Program-made: the position numbers and the translations under genes
Assembly (NCBI GenBank): GCA_023653785.1
Contig: JAMKCH010005335.1
Coordinates: forward strand, 85,847 to 149,846
Reading direction: 5' to 3'
Length of the DNA: 64,000 bases
Origin: Ophioderma brevispina
Taxonomy: Eukaryota > Echinodermata > Ophiuroidea > Amphilepidida > Ophiodermatidae
The notes under the pieces: model-generated
What the model was told of the DNA's origin: nothing
What the model saw: only the letters and a program-made list of their open reading frames with translations
Databases searched by the model: none
In this document: one piece after another, positions 44,803 to 57,045 of the stretch
Numbering within the stretch: position 1 is the first letter of the stretch
Layout of the letters: each line of letters opens with the position of its first letter

Positions 44803-47281
44803 TTAAGTGTCGAGGGCAGTTTGCCGACAAGACTTCTGACGTGTGATTTCAATTCAAATTTGCCATATTCTGATTAACAAAGGGGTATTTATTGACAATG
44901 CAGAGATGAAAATTTTCAATCAATATTTAAACAAGCTTTCGTTTATTGGAATTGAAAGAAATAATTGCCTGTATCTTCGACTCAATAAGCGTAATCGGGT
45001 TGCATTCAATTTTCTTGAATAATTTCAATGATAATCTTTAAAGAGGTTACCATTAATCATGTATTTAAAAAAATGAGATGGCTGAAAATGTGAATGATAA
45101 TTTGTCTACATGTACTAAACCCACATTACTTATTGCGCTTATTTAGAAACCAGATAAATATCAAGTTAGTGAATTTATTAATCACTACACCTAAGTTGCT
45201 GGAATAAATCGGAGGGATGTGGGAAATATCAATGAAGCACGAGGAACACGCACAGTTTGCATGTTCTTTGTTTTACAACTTGCATTTTGATCTTAACCTC
45301 ATCTACCTAAGGTGGTGGTTGCCACCCCCTTGCTCTTTTTTCCTTCTCCCTTCTTCCCCGGCTAGCTAAAGCCCCATTTTGGGTGCCAGATTATTAATGT
45401 AATTGTCAATTGACATATTTCCGCTTCTTTTTAATCCAAAACAAACATCCACGCGGTTATAGGGAAAGATAAAGGTGATCCAAAAAAGAGGTTAGTAATA
45501 TCACATTTTCATGAAGGGAAATGACTAGTTTTTCTACAATGAAGCATTTAGGTGGCTATAAATAAGGTGTTTGGGTCGCTAAAATTGCGAAATATAAATT
45601 TCCACCCTATATTCAGGTTTTTCGTGTTTTCCAACTTTTTTTCCTCACATATGAACGTCATAGTGACGTCATAATGGGGATGTAGGTACTTATTTTGGTA
45701 CAAATGAATTCATAAGAAACCCTAACTATCATTTGGGTACCAAATTGTACAGGAATCGTGGGATGTTCATTATGGAAATCACAAGCAAGGAGTTGTACCC
45801 CAACCCTTCGGCGGGAGTTTTGTTTAAAAAAAAAATGGCTCGGTGTAGAAGAGGGTTTTTGGCTGTAATTAATCATGTACGAACTTTTAAACAGGTAGGC
45901 CTATCTACTGATGAACTGGAATCAAACCGGGACCTCTGATATGAAACCCAAATACCTAATAACCACGATACTATACTAGCCATGAAGGGAATATATAAGA
46001 CATTGAATTTATGTAATACATATTTCCTTTCAAAATTAATATATCGTTTTTGTAAATTAAATGGTACAAACTATCGTACCACCAAAACGTGAAAAAGGGT
46101 TTCACATATGGTTTTGAATATCTATAAAAAATTGAAGTGAAAAAGGCTACTACCTGATGTGTTATATGGTCCTTTTTCTGGGGTTAAAAATTATCTTGTT
46201 GTTATAACTTGAATTACCAACTTAGCGATTTGAATCTTTTACTTTATTACAACTTCAGTCAACAATTATTTGCAGCAAATTGAGTAACTTGTCGTAGTGT
46301 TACTATTTTGCACAATTTACGTAACTTAATACATTATGTTTGTGTTAATCACTTCTCAAAGAATAAGGGTAGGTGAAATTATTCTCATGAAACTTAATAG
46401 GTTGCAATCATTAACAAATAAAATACCTTTAAACTATTATTCTAAAAAAATAAAAAAATATGATCAAATAAAACTCAACGAACTCAACTGGCGCGATTCA
46501 CAACTGATAAACGTAGGCTCATTTTTGCCGTGCTCGTCGCCTGGATCGTCGCTTAGACATCAAAGACATCTTAAATCTAGTCTGGTAACACATGCACTAA
46601 AATGCAATATTTTGTTTATACCACTACAAACATCCATCTGTCTTTACGAAATAACTTGCGCTTCACAGTAAAAAAAAAAACAGAAAAAGACAATATTACC
46701 GTATTTTAAAAAAGAGAGTAAAATACTTTTTGGTCAATTTCGAGGGGGCCTATTAGACTAAATTTTAATCAGAGAGCCTCGTATTTGAACTTTGAATTAT
46801 ATCAACATTGTTATATCCCACTATTATGGATTCTCAATATACGTTATTTACAGAACAATACTGTAAATCTTATAGAAAATACGGGATCAATTTCTGCCAA
46901 CAAAATCCCATAAACCACAGCTTTTATAGTTTTCCATTCAAAAATTCCCACTTTATCTGTACATATTAATTGCATTTGTTTTACCAAAATACTGAATTTT
47001 ACAGTAAAATGCACCGTAAAATGTTGGTTGACATTGGTTGGATAAAGGCCTATACTTAAGTTGGTGTTCGTCAGGTTGCTTTTTTTTATTATCTACACAT
47101 TCATGCAATTCTGTTCTTAATCTTCCCTCCAAATATATAAATTTTTCAGTGTTTTGTTGAATCAATTTTTTTTATATTTTTTTTTAAGTGTGGTCACAAA
47201 ATCGTCCAGATATAGCTAACACCAATTGTACTAATATAAACTTGACCAACTTCTATGAGCCCCCCCCCCCTTTGTTGATCA
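44803..47281. other. No gene recognised
   Basis: AT-rich, with no splice-supported exon or repeat border. The 111-codon plus-strand frame at 46336-46671 has an unremarkable, AT-driven composition. Confidence 0.35.
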
Positions 47282-47419
47282 AGCGAGGAGATGAATCTCG
47301 CGTATCCAGTGATCGATAGCTCCCTTAATACGCAGCCGTGCTGGTGGTTTTCATCAGATTACAACCCGACGAATGCAGATTGGTCTGTTTGGAAGACTTT
47401 CATTGGCGTTTGTGGTATG
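47282..47419 (+). CDS. Candidate exon, unassigned
   Basis: A GC-richer island in AT-rich DNA is open from ATG 47291 through QPCWWFSSDYNPTNADWSVW and KTFIGVC, then meets a donor-like TTTGTG/GTATGA at 47419-47425. The NADWSVWKTF phrase faintly recalls the DFEWSFW block of the acyltransferase HHAT, but it is too short to name. The start (ATG or an acceptor such as gatcgatag at 47320) is open. Confidence 0.28.
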
Positions 47420-47601
47420 ATTCCTCAAGTGAAATCTCTTTATCTAAAAGTGGAATGTTTTTGTGCTCAATATTTTGTAATTGAAAACGAGCTTGTGAAT
47501 ATTGTATCATAATAGCAAAAAACTCAATTTTCGCCACATGGTCCGAGTGGCCTGTTTTGAAGACTCATGACGAAATCTTTCAGGTAACCAGGTCGAATAT
47601 T

Positions 47602-47978
47602 CAGATCCTTCCCGCAGGGATTTATTTTGGGGGCGCGGGACTATGTTACTTTTGGTTTCTTCGCAACCTTTTACTTATTTTCGAAAAGTGGACTTTTTTT
47701 TTTTTTTTTTTTGTTTCGAAAAATGGACTTTTTTGCTAAATTGGACCTAACCAACCCCTGAAAATTGGTCCTGTTTTTTTTGTTTACTTTTTTTACCATT
47801 TCACACATCACCAAAAAGTGGACTTTCGTATCAATTTGGACCTTTTTATATAAATCAACAAACTAACTCAGCAAAAAGGTGCACCTTTTTCCCTTTTTGT
47901 TGGAATTTTTTGGGGGTGCGAAGCGACCGCATCCCGCACCCCCGTCCCCCCCCTGGGGGGGGCGTATACGGGCCGCTG
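47602..47978. mobile_element. hAT-type MITE, 377 bp
   Basis: It begins CAGATCC and ends GGCCGCTG, flanked by the 8-bp direct repeat cgaatatt (47594-47601, 47979-47986). The inside repeats gtggacttttt/ttggacc phrases and a T run (47694-47713). The right end (GTATACGGGCCGCTG) resembles the ends at 15221 and 55687. Confidence 0.82.
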
Positions 47979-48189
47979 CGAATATTAAAAATAACTGTTT
48001 AAGTCCAACAGAGAACGATTATGTCCGGGACTGACCCCGTTAATCTTTGAGGTCTAGCTTGCACTCACAACACTAGACCGTTGAAGTAATGTTTTTAGAT
48101 AGAACCTGTCTAGATACATTGGGTTTGGATAATTAAAACTTCTGAAAGCAGGGCAACGATTTGTATACCTGCTTTTTATAAATTAATGA

Positions 48190-48815
48190 TTTCACTATGT
48201 CCAATAGGTCAATTTTGAGGATTTTTTTAGGGGTAGGGGTAACAAGCTTTCGGCAACTTTCAAAATCTGAGCACAAATGATCCTAAAAATTGTTATCCTG
48301 AGTAAATTAAAAATAATTTTTGTAATGAATTGTATGATATTACAATCAGTTTGTATAATTGGGGTATTATAGATATATACTAGAGCCATTTTAATGTAAT
48401 AATGGCAATGTTTTTTGGACAAATTTAGCAAATTCCTGTATGTTTTCCTTTTAAAAAATGTTGTCCATAACATTATGGTGAATTGAGCCAATCTTGTTTT
48501 TTGTAGAAGATACTGATGCTGGTCAGTTTTTGGGAAAGTTTGAAAACCCAATTATTGTTGCTTTTTTAGTAAATGGCTAATAAATAACCTAATTTTTCCC
48601 AAAAATGCTTAAAAATCGTGATTTTTAGCATTCTGAAGAGTTACGGGACGATTCACCTTATTTTGGTGCCCCTTGATAGTACAGAATGGCTCAAAGTTAT
48701 TTTAAGGTTCATTCTACATAACAAAGTACACATAAAGTCAGGTAAAGTCAGGAAATAGCGATATTTTAATGGTTGCCATGGTAACCATGACCACTAGAGC
48801 TTTGAGTAGAAAATA
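48190..48815 (+). repeat. Long inverted repeat, left arm
   Basis: About 600 bp that matches the reverse complement of 53270-53890 with moderate identity and indels. Anchors are ccaataggtcaattttgagg (48200) against the inverted ccaattggggc region (53850), and ggttgccatggtaaccatga (48772) against gctggttaccatggcaacca (53297). Confidence 0.75.
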
Positions 48816-51800
48816 ATTTTCACATCAATAACTAATAGTTTTTTGACACCATGGCGTGACATTTATGTAACATGTGAAATACTAGGTATGAGCCCGTCCC
48901 AACAACATTATTAGCCATACAACACACCCATAATTTGGGTTTTGCCACTTAAGTGACGGCCGAAGGGTTTTCACTCCCAAGAGGCATCCATATATTGTCA
49001 TAGAAGACCACTTTCCTAAAGAAATTTATATCACATGTGCAGGTCATAAGGTCCACGCCAATCAGCAATAGCAAGTAATTGTTATCATCTGGGGGTTGAA
49101 TGGCGTAAATTGTGGCAAACACCCCAAAAAGCTAATGAGCCTTGTATATGCCCGTATTACATAATAAATAACCCAACAACTTGCTTATTTTAGGGCAAGC
49201 CTGTATTGTATAATAGTCGCAAGTATTTCAAATGGGCCTTCCAAAATTCCTGAGAATGGTCCTATTAAGCCAAAAACCAGCTATCTGAGAGTCCCAATGA
49301 TTTTTTTGGCACTTCTTAACACCTAATTGGACAAGGTCTTCCACTTTCACGAAGGATTTTTGAATGAAATTTATACCACCACATGCATGTTCATAAGACA
49401 ATAAAAAATTGCATTAATTAGAATTCCACAAAGACACTTTAAAATTAGGGGCAAAATATTTTCAAATTCAGAAAAAAGAACACAAATTTACACAGCCTCG
49501 TTTCCACAAAATATATACCGGTATGTGCAATGAAAAAGTTGTATATTAGTTCTAAAAGGTCGAATCTACTTGTACTGAACACAAATGATATAATTTTTTA
49601 ATATGTCATATTTCTGGTATGCATTGTTTGCCGTGTAACTTTTCCTTTGGTTTGTACAGTGGCATGATGGAGGTATAGCAAAGTCAAAGTTATCACTATC
49701 AGCATATAAAGGGTTAACTGAATTTTCTATTATAATTTATTGTTTAATTACATGAATATATAAATATTTAAACAGGCTTAAATTGCTTGTTTGTTTAATA
49801 TTTTTTACTGAAACTCCCGTTGGCGGACAAGGGGTGGGGTTCAAAAAGTTACACAATTACAAAAAATCTGAGTCGGAAAAAGTATATCGTTAGTCGTAAA
49901 ACTGGCAAAATGTAGTTTGCGGGTCCCTAGGAACCCCTTGTACATTTCAGTGTCAATGCTAATAGTGGTATTCCAATAATGAGGATTTATGATAAGTACC
50001 CATAATAAAGGGCTCTTCTTCACTTATGAATATGTTTGAAGGTTAATTACCATTTTATTATTTTCTATTTGACGAATTCATTACTACACAGGTTGCTGGT
50101 GATTAGGAGTGCCTTTGCATAAATGCATAAATCATCATTAAAATCACTTTACCACCGCTCGTTAGCGTGTGTTTGTGAGTTTTTTAGAAATAGTTCGTGC
50201 TGATTGCTCACCTACACCATGGGCATGATGAACAACTTCAATGAATGTATCCCACAATCAAGAAAATCTATAAAATCATTGTATAACATTTATTTTCTGA
50301 AAAATATTAGACATGTTAAATAAATCTCTCAAATTGTGGGATACACTCATTGATACCGTGACAGGCAATGGGCATTGAGAAATACGATATTTAAATGCTG
50401 CTGACGCAATAGCATAATAAAATTGATGGGGCAGACTAAAGCTCCAAATTTGGCATGGAATTTAGATGACAATATTCCTAACAAGGCGGTTCTCGAACAC
50501 AGGCGTTGTTGTTTTTTTTTCTAAATGTAAATCGATTTACAATGTATTTGACCATTTCAAAATCATATCTGGAATATTTTATTCAAATTCAATATTACAC
50601 TATGACTTTCTTAATTATACATATGAGGGGTGAGAGTGTGATGCCCCCAATTAAAATTGTTCCCCACCTCCCCCCCTCCCCCCCATGAAAATGTCTGGTT
50701 ATTCCACTGCAATGAGTATATTTATTGGCTGCTACATACTCTTTCTATATAAAACTTTACCATTTTAGCGGCCAAGACGGCTTCTCTGCTAAAATCATTT
50801 GTCGTACCTCGAAGAAGCCTCACCAAAAAATGTGGGCTTTTGTCAACCCGTTAAAGATAATTTTGAAAATTCACTATAATCCACCCCACTATTATTGGGT
50901 ATATGTAAGTAAGGGGCTGCTATCAAAATAAATCTAAAGTATATCAAAATACATCAGAATAAATCCAAAATATATCAGCAGTATAGTCAGGAGGACTCAT
51001 TTCGAGTACAAAATGGGTAATAATTTAAAAACTGGATGTAAAATTACACTATTCGAGCTCAACGATTTGGGTGATTGGTTTGAGGTTTTGTTTTTCACTT
51101 TGGGTGGTCGATATTATGGGTCTTTCTTTTTTACTTTGGGTGGTGGGGTGAGGTTTTTTTTTATTTGGGTGGTGGAGGGGTGAGGGTCTTTTTTTACTGC
51201 TTTGGGTGGTGGGTATGAGGTTATTTGGAGAAATTAGGATATGTATTCTTTGATCTTGCTTGTATTTAAAAATTTCATTTCCTGCTAACATTTCTACTAT
51301 GTTTTTCCAGCCATTAAGTTTGGTAAGGGCAAGGTTTTCGATTTCTCCCAACGGGCACTAAATTGACAATGTTTACATTAGTGACAATAGATTGTGTGAC
51401 TTTTCATAATAGTCAAAGCCATGAAGCAGGAGACTTTGAATTGGGACATTTTTTTGTAAATTGGAAGACTTAACAATCTCTTCCCAGATGCCCATTGTGG
51501 GGTGTATATTGAATGTAATATTTATTATTTCTCCGTTTTTATCCCCCTGGCTTAATTAAAAACGTGTGGGGGGGATTGCGACAGCAAATTCTGTGTGCGT
51601 GTGTGTCAGTCTGTGTGTGGGTTCCATTGTGGTTATAGATGACTATTTTTTGTATCTCCTGCCCAAAAGCTTGGGCTTCTTCTTCTTAGCGATCCATCAC
51701 CAAGTCATTGGTAAGGGCTAGCTTGTGGTATGGTGTCAGGAGTTATCAATGAGTAAGCTGATCTGGGGCCGCATGTACCCATGATACGGACGCTCCTAAC

Positions 51801-53269
51801 GCTTGGACTAATTGCAGCGGAAACTGATCAGAAGAACCAACTGTGGCCCAAGGTTTCACTTTGGTGTACTCCGATTGTAGTGCGATTGTGGTGAGAGGCA
51901 TTTTGGGGGCGATAAGGCATTTTATCAGTAATTATAAATCAGAAAAATCGAAAAAATTAATTGATTAAAAATGATAAAATACAAAAAACCAACACGTAAT
52001 TCAATGGATTACTCTTTAAACACTGTGTTTTCTTCCTTTTCTCTAATAATTTCAGTTGGAAAACAGCTCTCAGACCTTATCCTTTATTTTAGGGTTATTC
52101 TGCAAATTTCAGATATTTTGCTTCTTTCGAGGATCTCTGATAGTGTCTTTAAAGGGGCATTCTGAAATGATCATTCGGTTTCCCTCCACAAATTAAAGCC
52201 TACGATCACCGAATTTGGTCGTATAAGCATGACCCAAGGCCCATATGAGGTGTAAACAGATTGGGGTAAAAGGTGGCCGACCCCCCCCCCCCTCCCCATT
52301 CCAAAAAAGGGTCAATTTCAAAGTCCTCTTTTGCGATTGTCGATAAGGTCCAACCTCTAGAGAAAATATTGACAGACAAGCCATATTTTGGCGATTAAGA
52401 TGTTCAAAAGATCCCAAAAGAACCGTTTTTTTAGGGGGTTAGGTCCACTTTACGTTTTTTGCTGATATATGCGCACATAGACATATATAACAAATTATAC
52501 TACAATAAAAATAATTAACCCTGTATGTGCTGAAAACAAATGTTTTTGTTCAGGACGTTGCTAAAACCGTTACTGTACAAGCTATATGGGAAAATGACGT
52601 GTATGTCTCTAACACTGCAAGTTTGTGTTAAATATATGTAATGTGTTTTTTCTAGAGGAGATACATCACCATAATAAATAAGTTTTCAAAAAAGGTTGAT
52701 GTAAGTTTGAGGCTATTGGAATTTTCCGTCTTTTTGAGCCCCAATTTCGCGTCACCGTGTTTAAAAAAAAAATCAATGTTTTACCCCTATTTGCAGCCAA
52801 ATAATAAATTTCATTTTTTATTGCTGATTAGTGTGTCTTATGACCCTTACATGTGGTTAGAAATTTCATGCAAAAATTCCGTCGGGAAAGTGGTGTCCTT
52901 AGTGTGGGGTACCATGGAAGCCCCCCCCCTCCACGGGCAACTAACGGAGGGAGTGAAAACACCTTGGTCACTTTAGTGTTAACATTGTGCAAAATTTCAG
53001 AGATTATCATTAAAAAATGCACATTGCCACAAAGTGTCCGAATATGCTTGCTAACTTATTTTTGCCGCATCCTTTCAATTACTTTGGAATGTGTTGTCAT
53101 TATTACTTTCAAATATGACTAAATATCCAAACATGTATGCGTCCATGGGAAACAGTATAGCTCAGATGACAGGTCTCGCATTCAAATAGGTTTACTATGT
53201 CACACCAGAGGAAGCACAGGATATTCGGTGTAAATAAACTTCAAAAGTTTTATTTCAACTATTTTTTTA
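48816..53269. other. Interior between the long inverted arms; no gene recognised
   Basis: About 4.45 kb without a conserved frame. It contains a hairpin at 50238-50353, a loose tttgggtggtgg repeat (51090-51220, about four units) and C runs near 52279 and 52920. No transposase or integrase signature was found, so if the arms mark a transposon it is non-autonomous. Confidence 0.4.
50238..50353. other. Inverted repeat, 21-bp stem with 74-base loop
   Basis: tcaatgaatgtatcccacaa plus t (50238-50258) pairs with 50333-50353 with one mismatch. The pairing beyond is poor, so this is less like a microRNA precursor than a small MITE remnant. Confidence 0.55.
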
Positions 53270-53890
53270 CTTTAGCCATTCACAGCTCTAGTGGTCGCTG
53301 GTTACCATGGCAACCAATTAAAATACGTTATTTTCCTGCTTTATGTTGTACTTTGTTATGTACAAGGAACCCCACCATAATTGGGCCTTTCTGTACCATC
53401 AAGAGGCACGAAAAATAAGTTAATGTCCCGAAACTCCCAACATTGCTAAAATCCCGATTTTATGCATTTTAGGAAAAAAAAAATGCGTAATGTAGTAGCC
53501 ATTTACTAAAAAAGATAACAGAAAGTGCGGTTGTCAACGTTTCAAAAAACTGACCAGTTGTGTTATTTCTACCAAAAAACAAAATTAAGCTCAATTATCA
53601 TCGAATGTATGGCCATAACAATTTAAAAAGCAAAATTACCAACATTTGCTAAAGTGTGACCCAAAAAATGCCATTTATTTACCCGTAAAATAGCTATAAC
53701 TACCCAATTAAACCAAATATAGATTACAAATCACACGATCTTATAAAACTATTATTATTTATAGAGGATAATAATTATGAGGACCCATGGGAGTCAGGTT
53801 TTGAAATTATGCTCAAAAGTGACCCATACCCTAAAAATATTGGCCCCAAAATCGACCAATTGGGGCATACAGGAAAAATAATAAAATTAA
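53270..53890 (-). repeat. Long inverted repeat, right arm
   Basis: Reverse partner of 48190-48815. The palindromic word gttaccatggcaac lies near its inner end in both arms. Confidence 0.75.
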
Positions 53891-54543
53891 ATTTAGCTTA
53901 TTTTTTGTAGTAGATACGCTTTGGGTTTTTTTTATTATTGAAAACTAATGTATCTTGAAAGGCTCAACTTAAAAAAACATGCTTCAACTTATAGTGTGAG
54001 GCAGGTAACTCAAAACCTAGAGCACTTATAGAGATTTAGTCCGAGAACTAAAGAGATGATAGTATCAGCTGTAATAATATTTTCATGATAATATTCCAAT
54101 AAAAACATCTGTACGCCTTATACTGCATTTAATGAGTTTTGTTTTATCTCTCTATACTTAAGAGTAAATCCTTCTAAATGGGTTTCATTTGACCCTGTTA
54201 TACCTAAGAGTATAAATCCTTTCTAAACTTAAAATCGACGAAAAAGTGAATACCCAATCGCTATTAATGTTCCATGTTCTGACCTATTATACCATATATA
54301 TGACAAAATTACAATCTAAAAAAATCAGAATTTCATGGCTGAGGAAGGCGATGGAATTTTTGGCCGGGAAGTGCCCCAAATTTATGAATTTCGCATGGTT
54401 TTGTATGCACGGAAAGCTAAAACGTCCGATTTTAAAATGAAAATCGCCATATATCTACAAATTAACAGCGTTTAAGTTATATATGTATACAAAATGATAA
54501 TAAAAGGTTTAAAATGCTACAATCTAAAAATCAAACAGAACTT
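53891..54543. other. No gene recognised
   Basis: AT-rich. A phrase about resuming 'gagtaaatccttctaaatg' / 'gagtataaatcctttctaaa' repeats once at 54161 and 54207. Nothing else. Confidence 0.35.
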
Positions 54544-55663
54544 GCTCCATAGACGACAACGGAATAAAGCGTGAAATTAATGTTGCGTGAAGAGTCAACT
54601 GAATCGATTGCCCTATTATTCACCATTGTTCCCGGACTGTGAGCCCGGAGGACTATATCTCCCGCCACACCGGCGTAGAAGTTTTTAGAGTTCGCCGGAC
54701 TCATTGTCCACCTACAACGGTAAAGAATATTCAGTTGACTCTTCACGCAACATTTAGTAGAAGACCAGCTTGTAGATCCCGTGACCAAACTCTGCAGACA
54801 AAGATTTGAAGGCGTCTTGGGGTTCCCTGATCGATGTTAAATATTTTTGACTTGGGCTTGCCGCTTCAATGTTCCGGCATTTTGGGGAAGGGGCAAACAA
54901 AGTTAACACGGGGGTCAAAATTTAAAACTGTCACAATTGAATTAATATGCATGTCAAATTACTCGCCTTATCATACGGAATCTAAAAATGTATAGTTTGT
55001 TATAGATCAGACTTCAAATGAGGACACTGTGGACATTGCACTTTCAGTCAAGGCCAAATTGCTAATATAAACCGATTTTAAAGATGTAAGTGTCTAATTA
55101 TATGTTTTCGTGTATGACAAATTCAATTTTGCAACTTTTAATAGTTCAAATGTTAGTCTTGACCTTGAAATGCAAATGGCGGCTATTTCAGGTTTCAAGG
55201 TCAAGACTAACATTTATACTGTTAAAAGTTGCAAAATTGAATTTGTCATACACGAAAACATATAATTAGACACTTGCATCTCAAAAATCGGTTTATATTA
55301 ACAATTTGACCTTGACTGAAAGTGCATTGACCTTTGGACATTTTTGGCCATAGCGTCCTCATTTGAAGTCGGATCTATAACAAACTATACATTTTTAGAT
55401 TCCGTATGATAAGACGAGTAATTTGACATGCATATTAATTCAATTGCGACAGTTCTCAATTTTTACCCCCGTGTTAACTTTGTTTGCCCCTTCCCTAAAA
55501 TGCCGGAACATTGAAGCGGCAAGCCCGAGTCAAAAACTTTCAACATCGATCAGGGAACCCCAAGACGCCTTCAAATGTTTGTCTCCAGAGTTTGGTCACG
55601 GGATCTACAGGCTATTCTTCTACTAATTAGTTTCAAGCTTTATTCCGTTGTCATCTATGGAGC
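54544..55663. mobile_element. 1.1-kb foldback: near-complete long hairpin
   Basis: The left arm (54544-55170, minus a nested 172-bp insert) and right arm (55193-55663) are reverse complements at high identity over about 450 bp. The loop is only 22 bases (55171-55192). The outer ends are gctccatag and ctatggagc. Markers paired across the hairpin include gttaacacgggggtcaaaat with its inverted copy and aggcgtcttggggttccctg with its inverted copy. No open frame. Transcription through it would give a long double-stranded RNA. Confidence 0.9.
54581..54752. mobile_element. 172-bp MITE nested in the left hairpin arm
   Basis: Perfect 24-bp inverted ends start TGTTGCGTGAAGAGTCAACT and end in its complement. 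The insert is missing from the right arm of the hairpin, where the sequence runs ctaa-ttag without a break. The flanks attaa/tttag leave the target duplication unclear (possibly TTAA-like). Confidence 0.85.
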
Positions 55664-55686
55664 CCCGACTATGGCTCCCGGCGGAC

Positions 55687-55876
55687 CACGCCCGTAACCA
55701 GTGGGGGTGGGCGAGGGGCGGACGCCCACGCCCACCCAAAATGCAAGCGGATCGAGCCAAAAAATATGGGGTTATAATGCTATTCTGTCGAAAAAAGGTT
55801 AAAATTTTGGGGAAAAGTCTCCTTTTGAAAAAACAAAATCCACCCTCCCTAAAAAAAATCCTGGTTACGGGCCGCG
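55687..55876. mobile_element. MITE, about 190 bp, CGCCCGTAACCAG ends
   Basis: CACGCCCGTAACCAG at the left and CTGGTTACGGGCCGCG at the right are inverted ends. The right interior (ggattttttttagggaggg in reverse) matches the end of the MITE at 15221. Likely the same hAT-type family; no clear target duplication. Confidence 0.75.
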
Positions 55877-56064
55877 CTACTATATATCTACTTTTACCAA
55901 CAAATCCAACACAAAACAACCGTATCACTAAAACTTCCAAAACCAGGAAAAAAATATGGTCTTGACAGTATCGTCACTGAGTCAGCTGAAAAACTTCGGT
56001 CCAGTAGCAAAGGAGTTGCGTCTTGACTTTTACAATTACCATTACATCCCCATGTTATAGGCCT

Positions 56065-57045
56065 CTAAAGCCTGGGAAGCTCCATCTACTCCCATATCTA
56101 TCGTCCAATACCACTCCTCAACCATACCTACAAGCTCTTTGAACTTCTCCTGCTCAACCGTATCGCCCTGCGCACCTGTGCTAGACGAACACATCCTAAA
56201 ACTCAGGTTCGGCCAGCAATCAACGAAGACCAAGTCCTCAACTAAAACTCAACACGTCTATCCACAGCTTATGATACTGGTTAATCACAGAATGCCTTCC
56301 TTCAAAAGATCTTTGAACGCACCAAGTAGATTCAGCTTGACGGTCTCATCAACTATTGCTTGCAAACATGGATGTTATTGTCCAGCTTGGATTTGAAGAT
56401 TGACGAACTGGACTCCACAAAGGGAGCGTGCTCACCCCTCTCCTTTCCACATGTACAAACGCCGACCAACCTGGGAGTGCACAAATCTGTCATTTTAACT
56501 ATATGCATCCAAGCTCGGACAGGCCTTCACATTTGTTTGAAGAGAGACTTTCCAACCCCTTGAAGTATTCCTCTAAGGAGTTTAAGAGAGTCCCCTTGTG
56601 GACAGTAATATATATCTATGTGGTATTTAATTCACAGTGGCGGCGCCAGGGGGGGCATGGTGGGCATTTGCCCCCCCCCAAAAATTCTCCCCCCCGCCCC
56701 CAGTTTGCCCGCCCCTTGGTCGAAAGAAAAATGAAGGATTGGGGGCAACAATTTCAGTGATTTTGGGGCCAAAAATCAGCGATTTTGGGCCAAAATTGGT
56801 GAAACAAATTTCCACATTTTCCATATTTTGCCCCCCAGAATTTCACTTTTTGCCCCCCCAAGATTCACTTTGCCCCCCCCCCCCGTTTTGCCCCCCCAGA
56901 AAAAGGGTCTGGCGCCGCCACTGTGAACACGGTGAGCATCTTTCACCTGGAGCTACCTGGAAGCCGTGATCATGATACTACTTATTGTTGTGGAACGGCA
57001 CTACATAACATTGGTCTAGCCTGCCCGCTGTTGGAGCACATGCCC
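56065..57045 (+). pseudogene. LINE-E fragment: reverse transcriptase, interrupted by a MITE
   Basis: Reading across frames: KPGKL, YRPIPLLNHTYKLFELLLLN and RIA (56098-56165), then DEHI.K, KIFERTK-like, QLDGLINYCLQTW (56325-56370), GSVLTPLL (56420-56440), a NDQP-like block and FEERLSNPL (56535-56565). After the MITE at 56635-56923 the frame resumes with SIFHLELPGSRDHD and GTALHNIGLACP. This is the order of blocks of a non-LTR reverse transcriptase (YRPISLL ... QGSVLTPLLF ... YTNDQP). There are many frameshifts, and the YADD block is unreadable. Confidence 0.72.
56635..56923. mobile_element. MITE, 289 bp, CAGTGGCGGCGCCAG ends
   Basis: The ends CAGTGGCGGCGCCAG and CTGGCGCCGCCACTG are exact inverted partners, and ttca/tgaa outside extends the match to 19 bp. 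The inside is poly-C tracts with ttttgcccccc repeats. CAGTGGCGG-type ends are typical of hAT MITEs, but no 8-bp duplication is visible. It sits inside LINE-E. Confidence 0.85.

Noticed and set aside
54531..54788. An 85-codon minus-strand frame
   Set aside because: It runs across the border of a MITE nested in the hairpin arm; a chance join.
56637..56969. A proline-rich 110-codon frame
   Set aside because: It is the poly-C interior of a hAT-type MITE.
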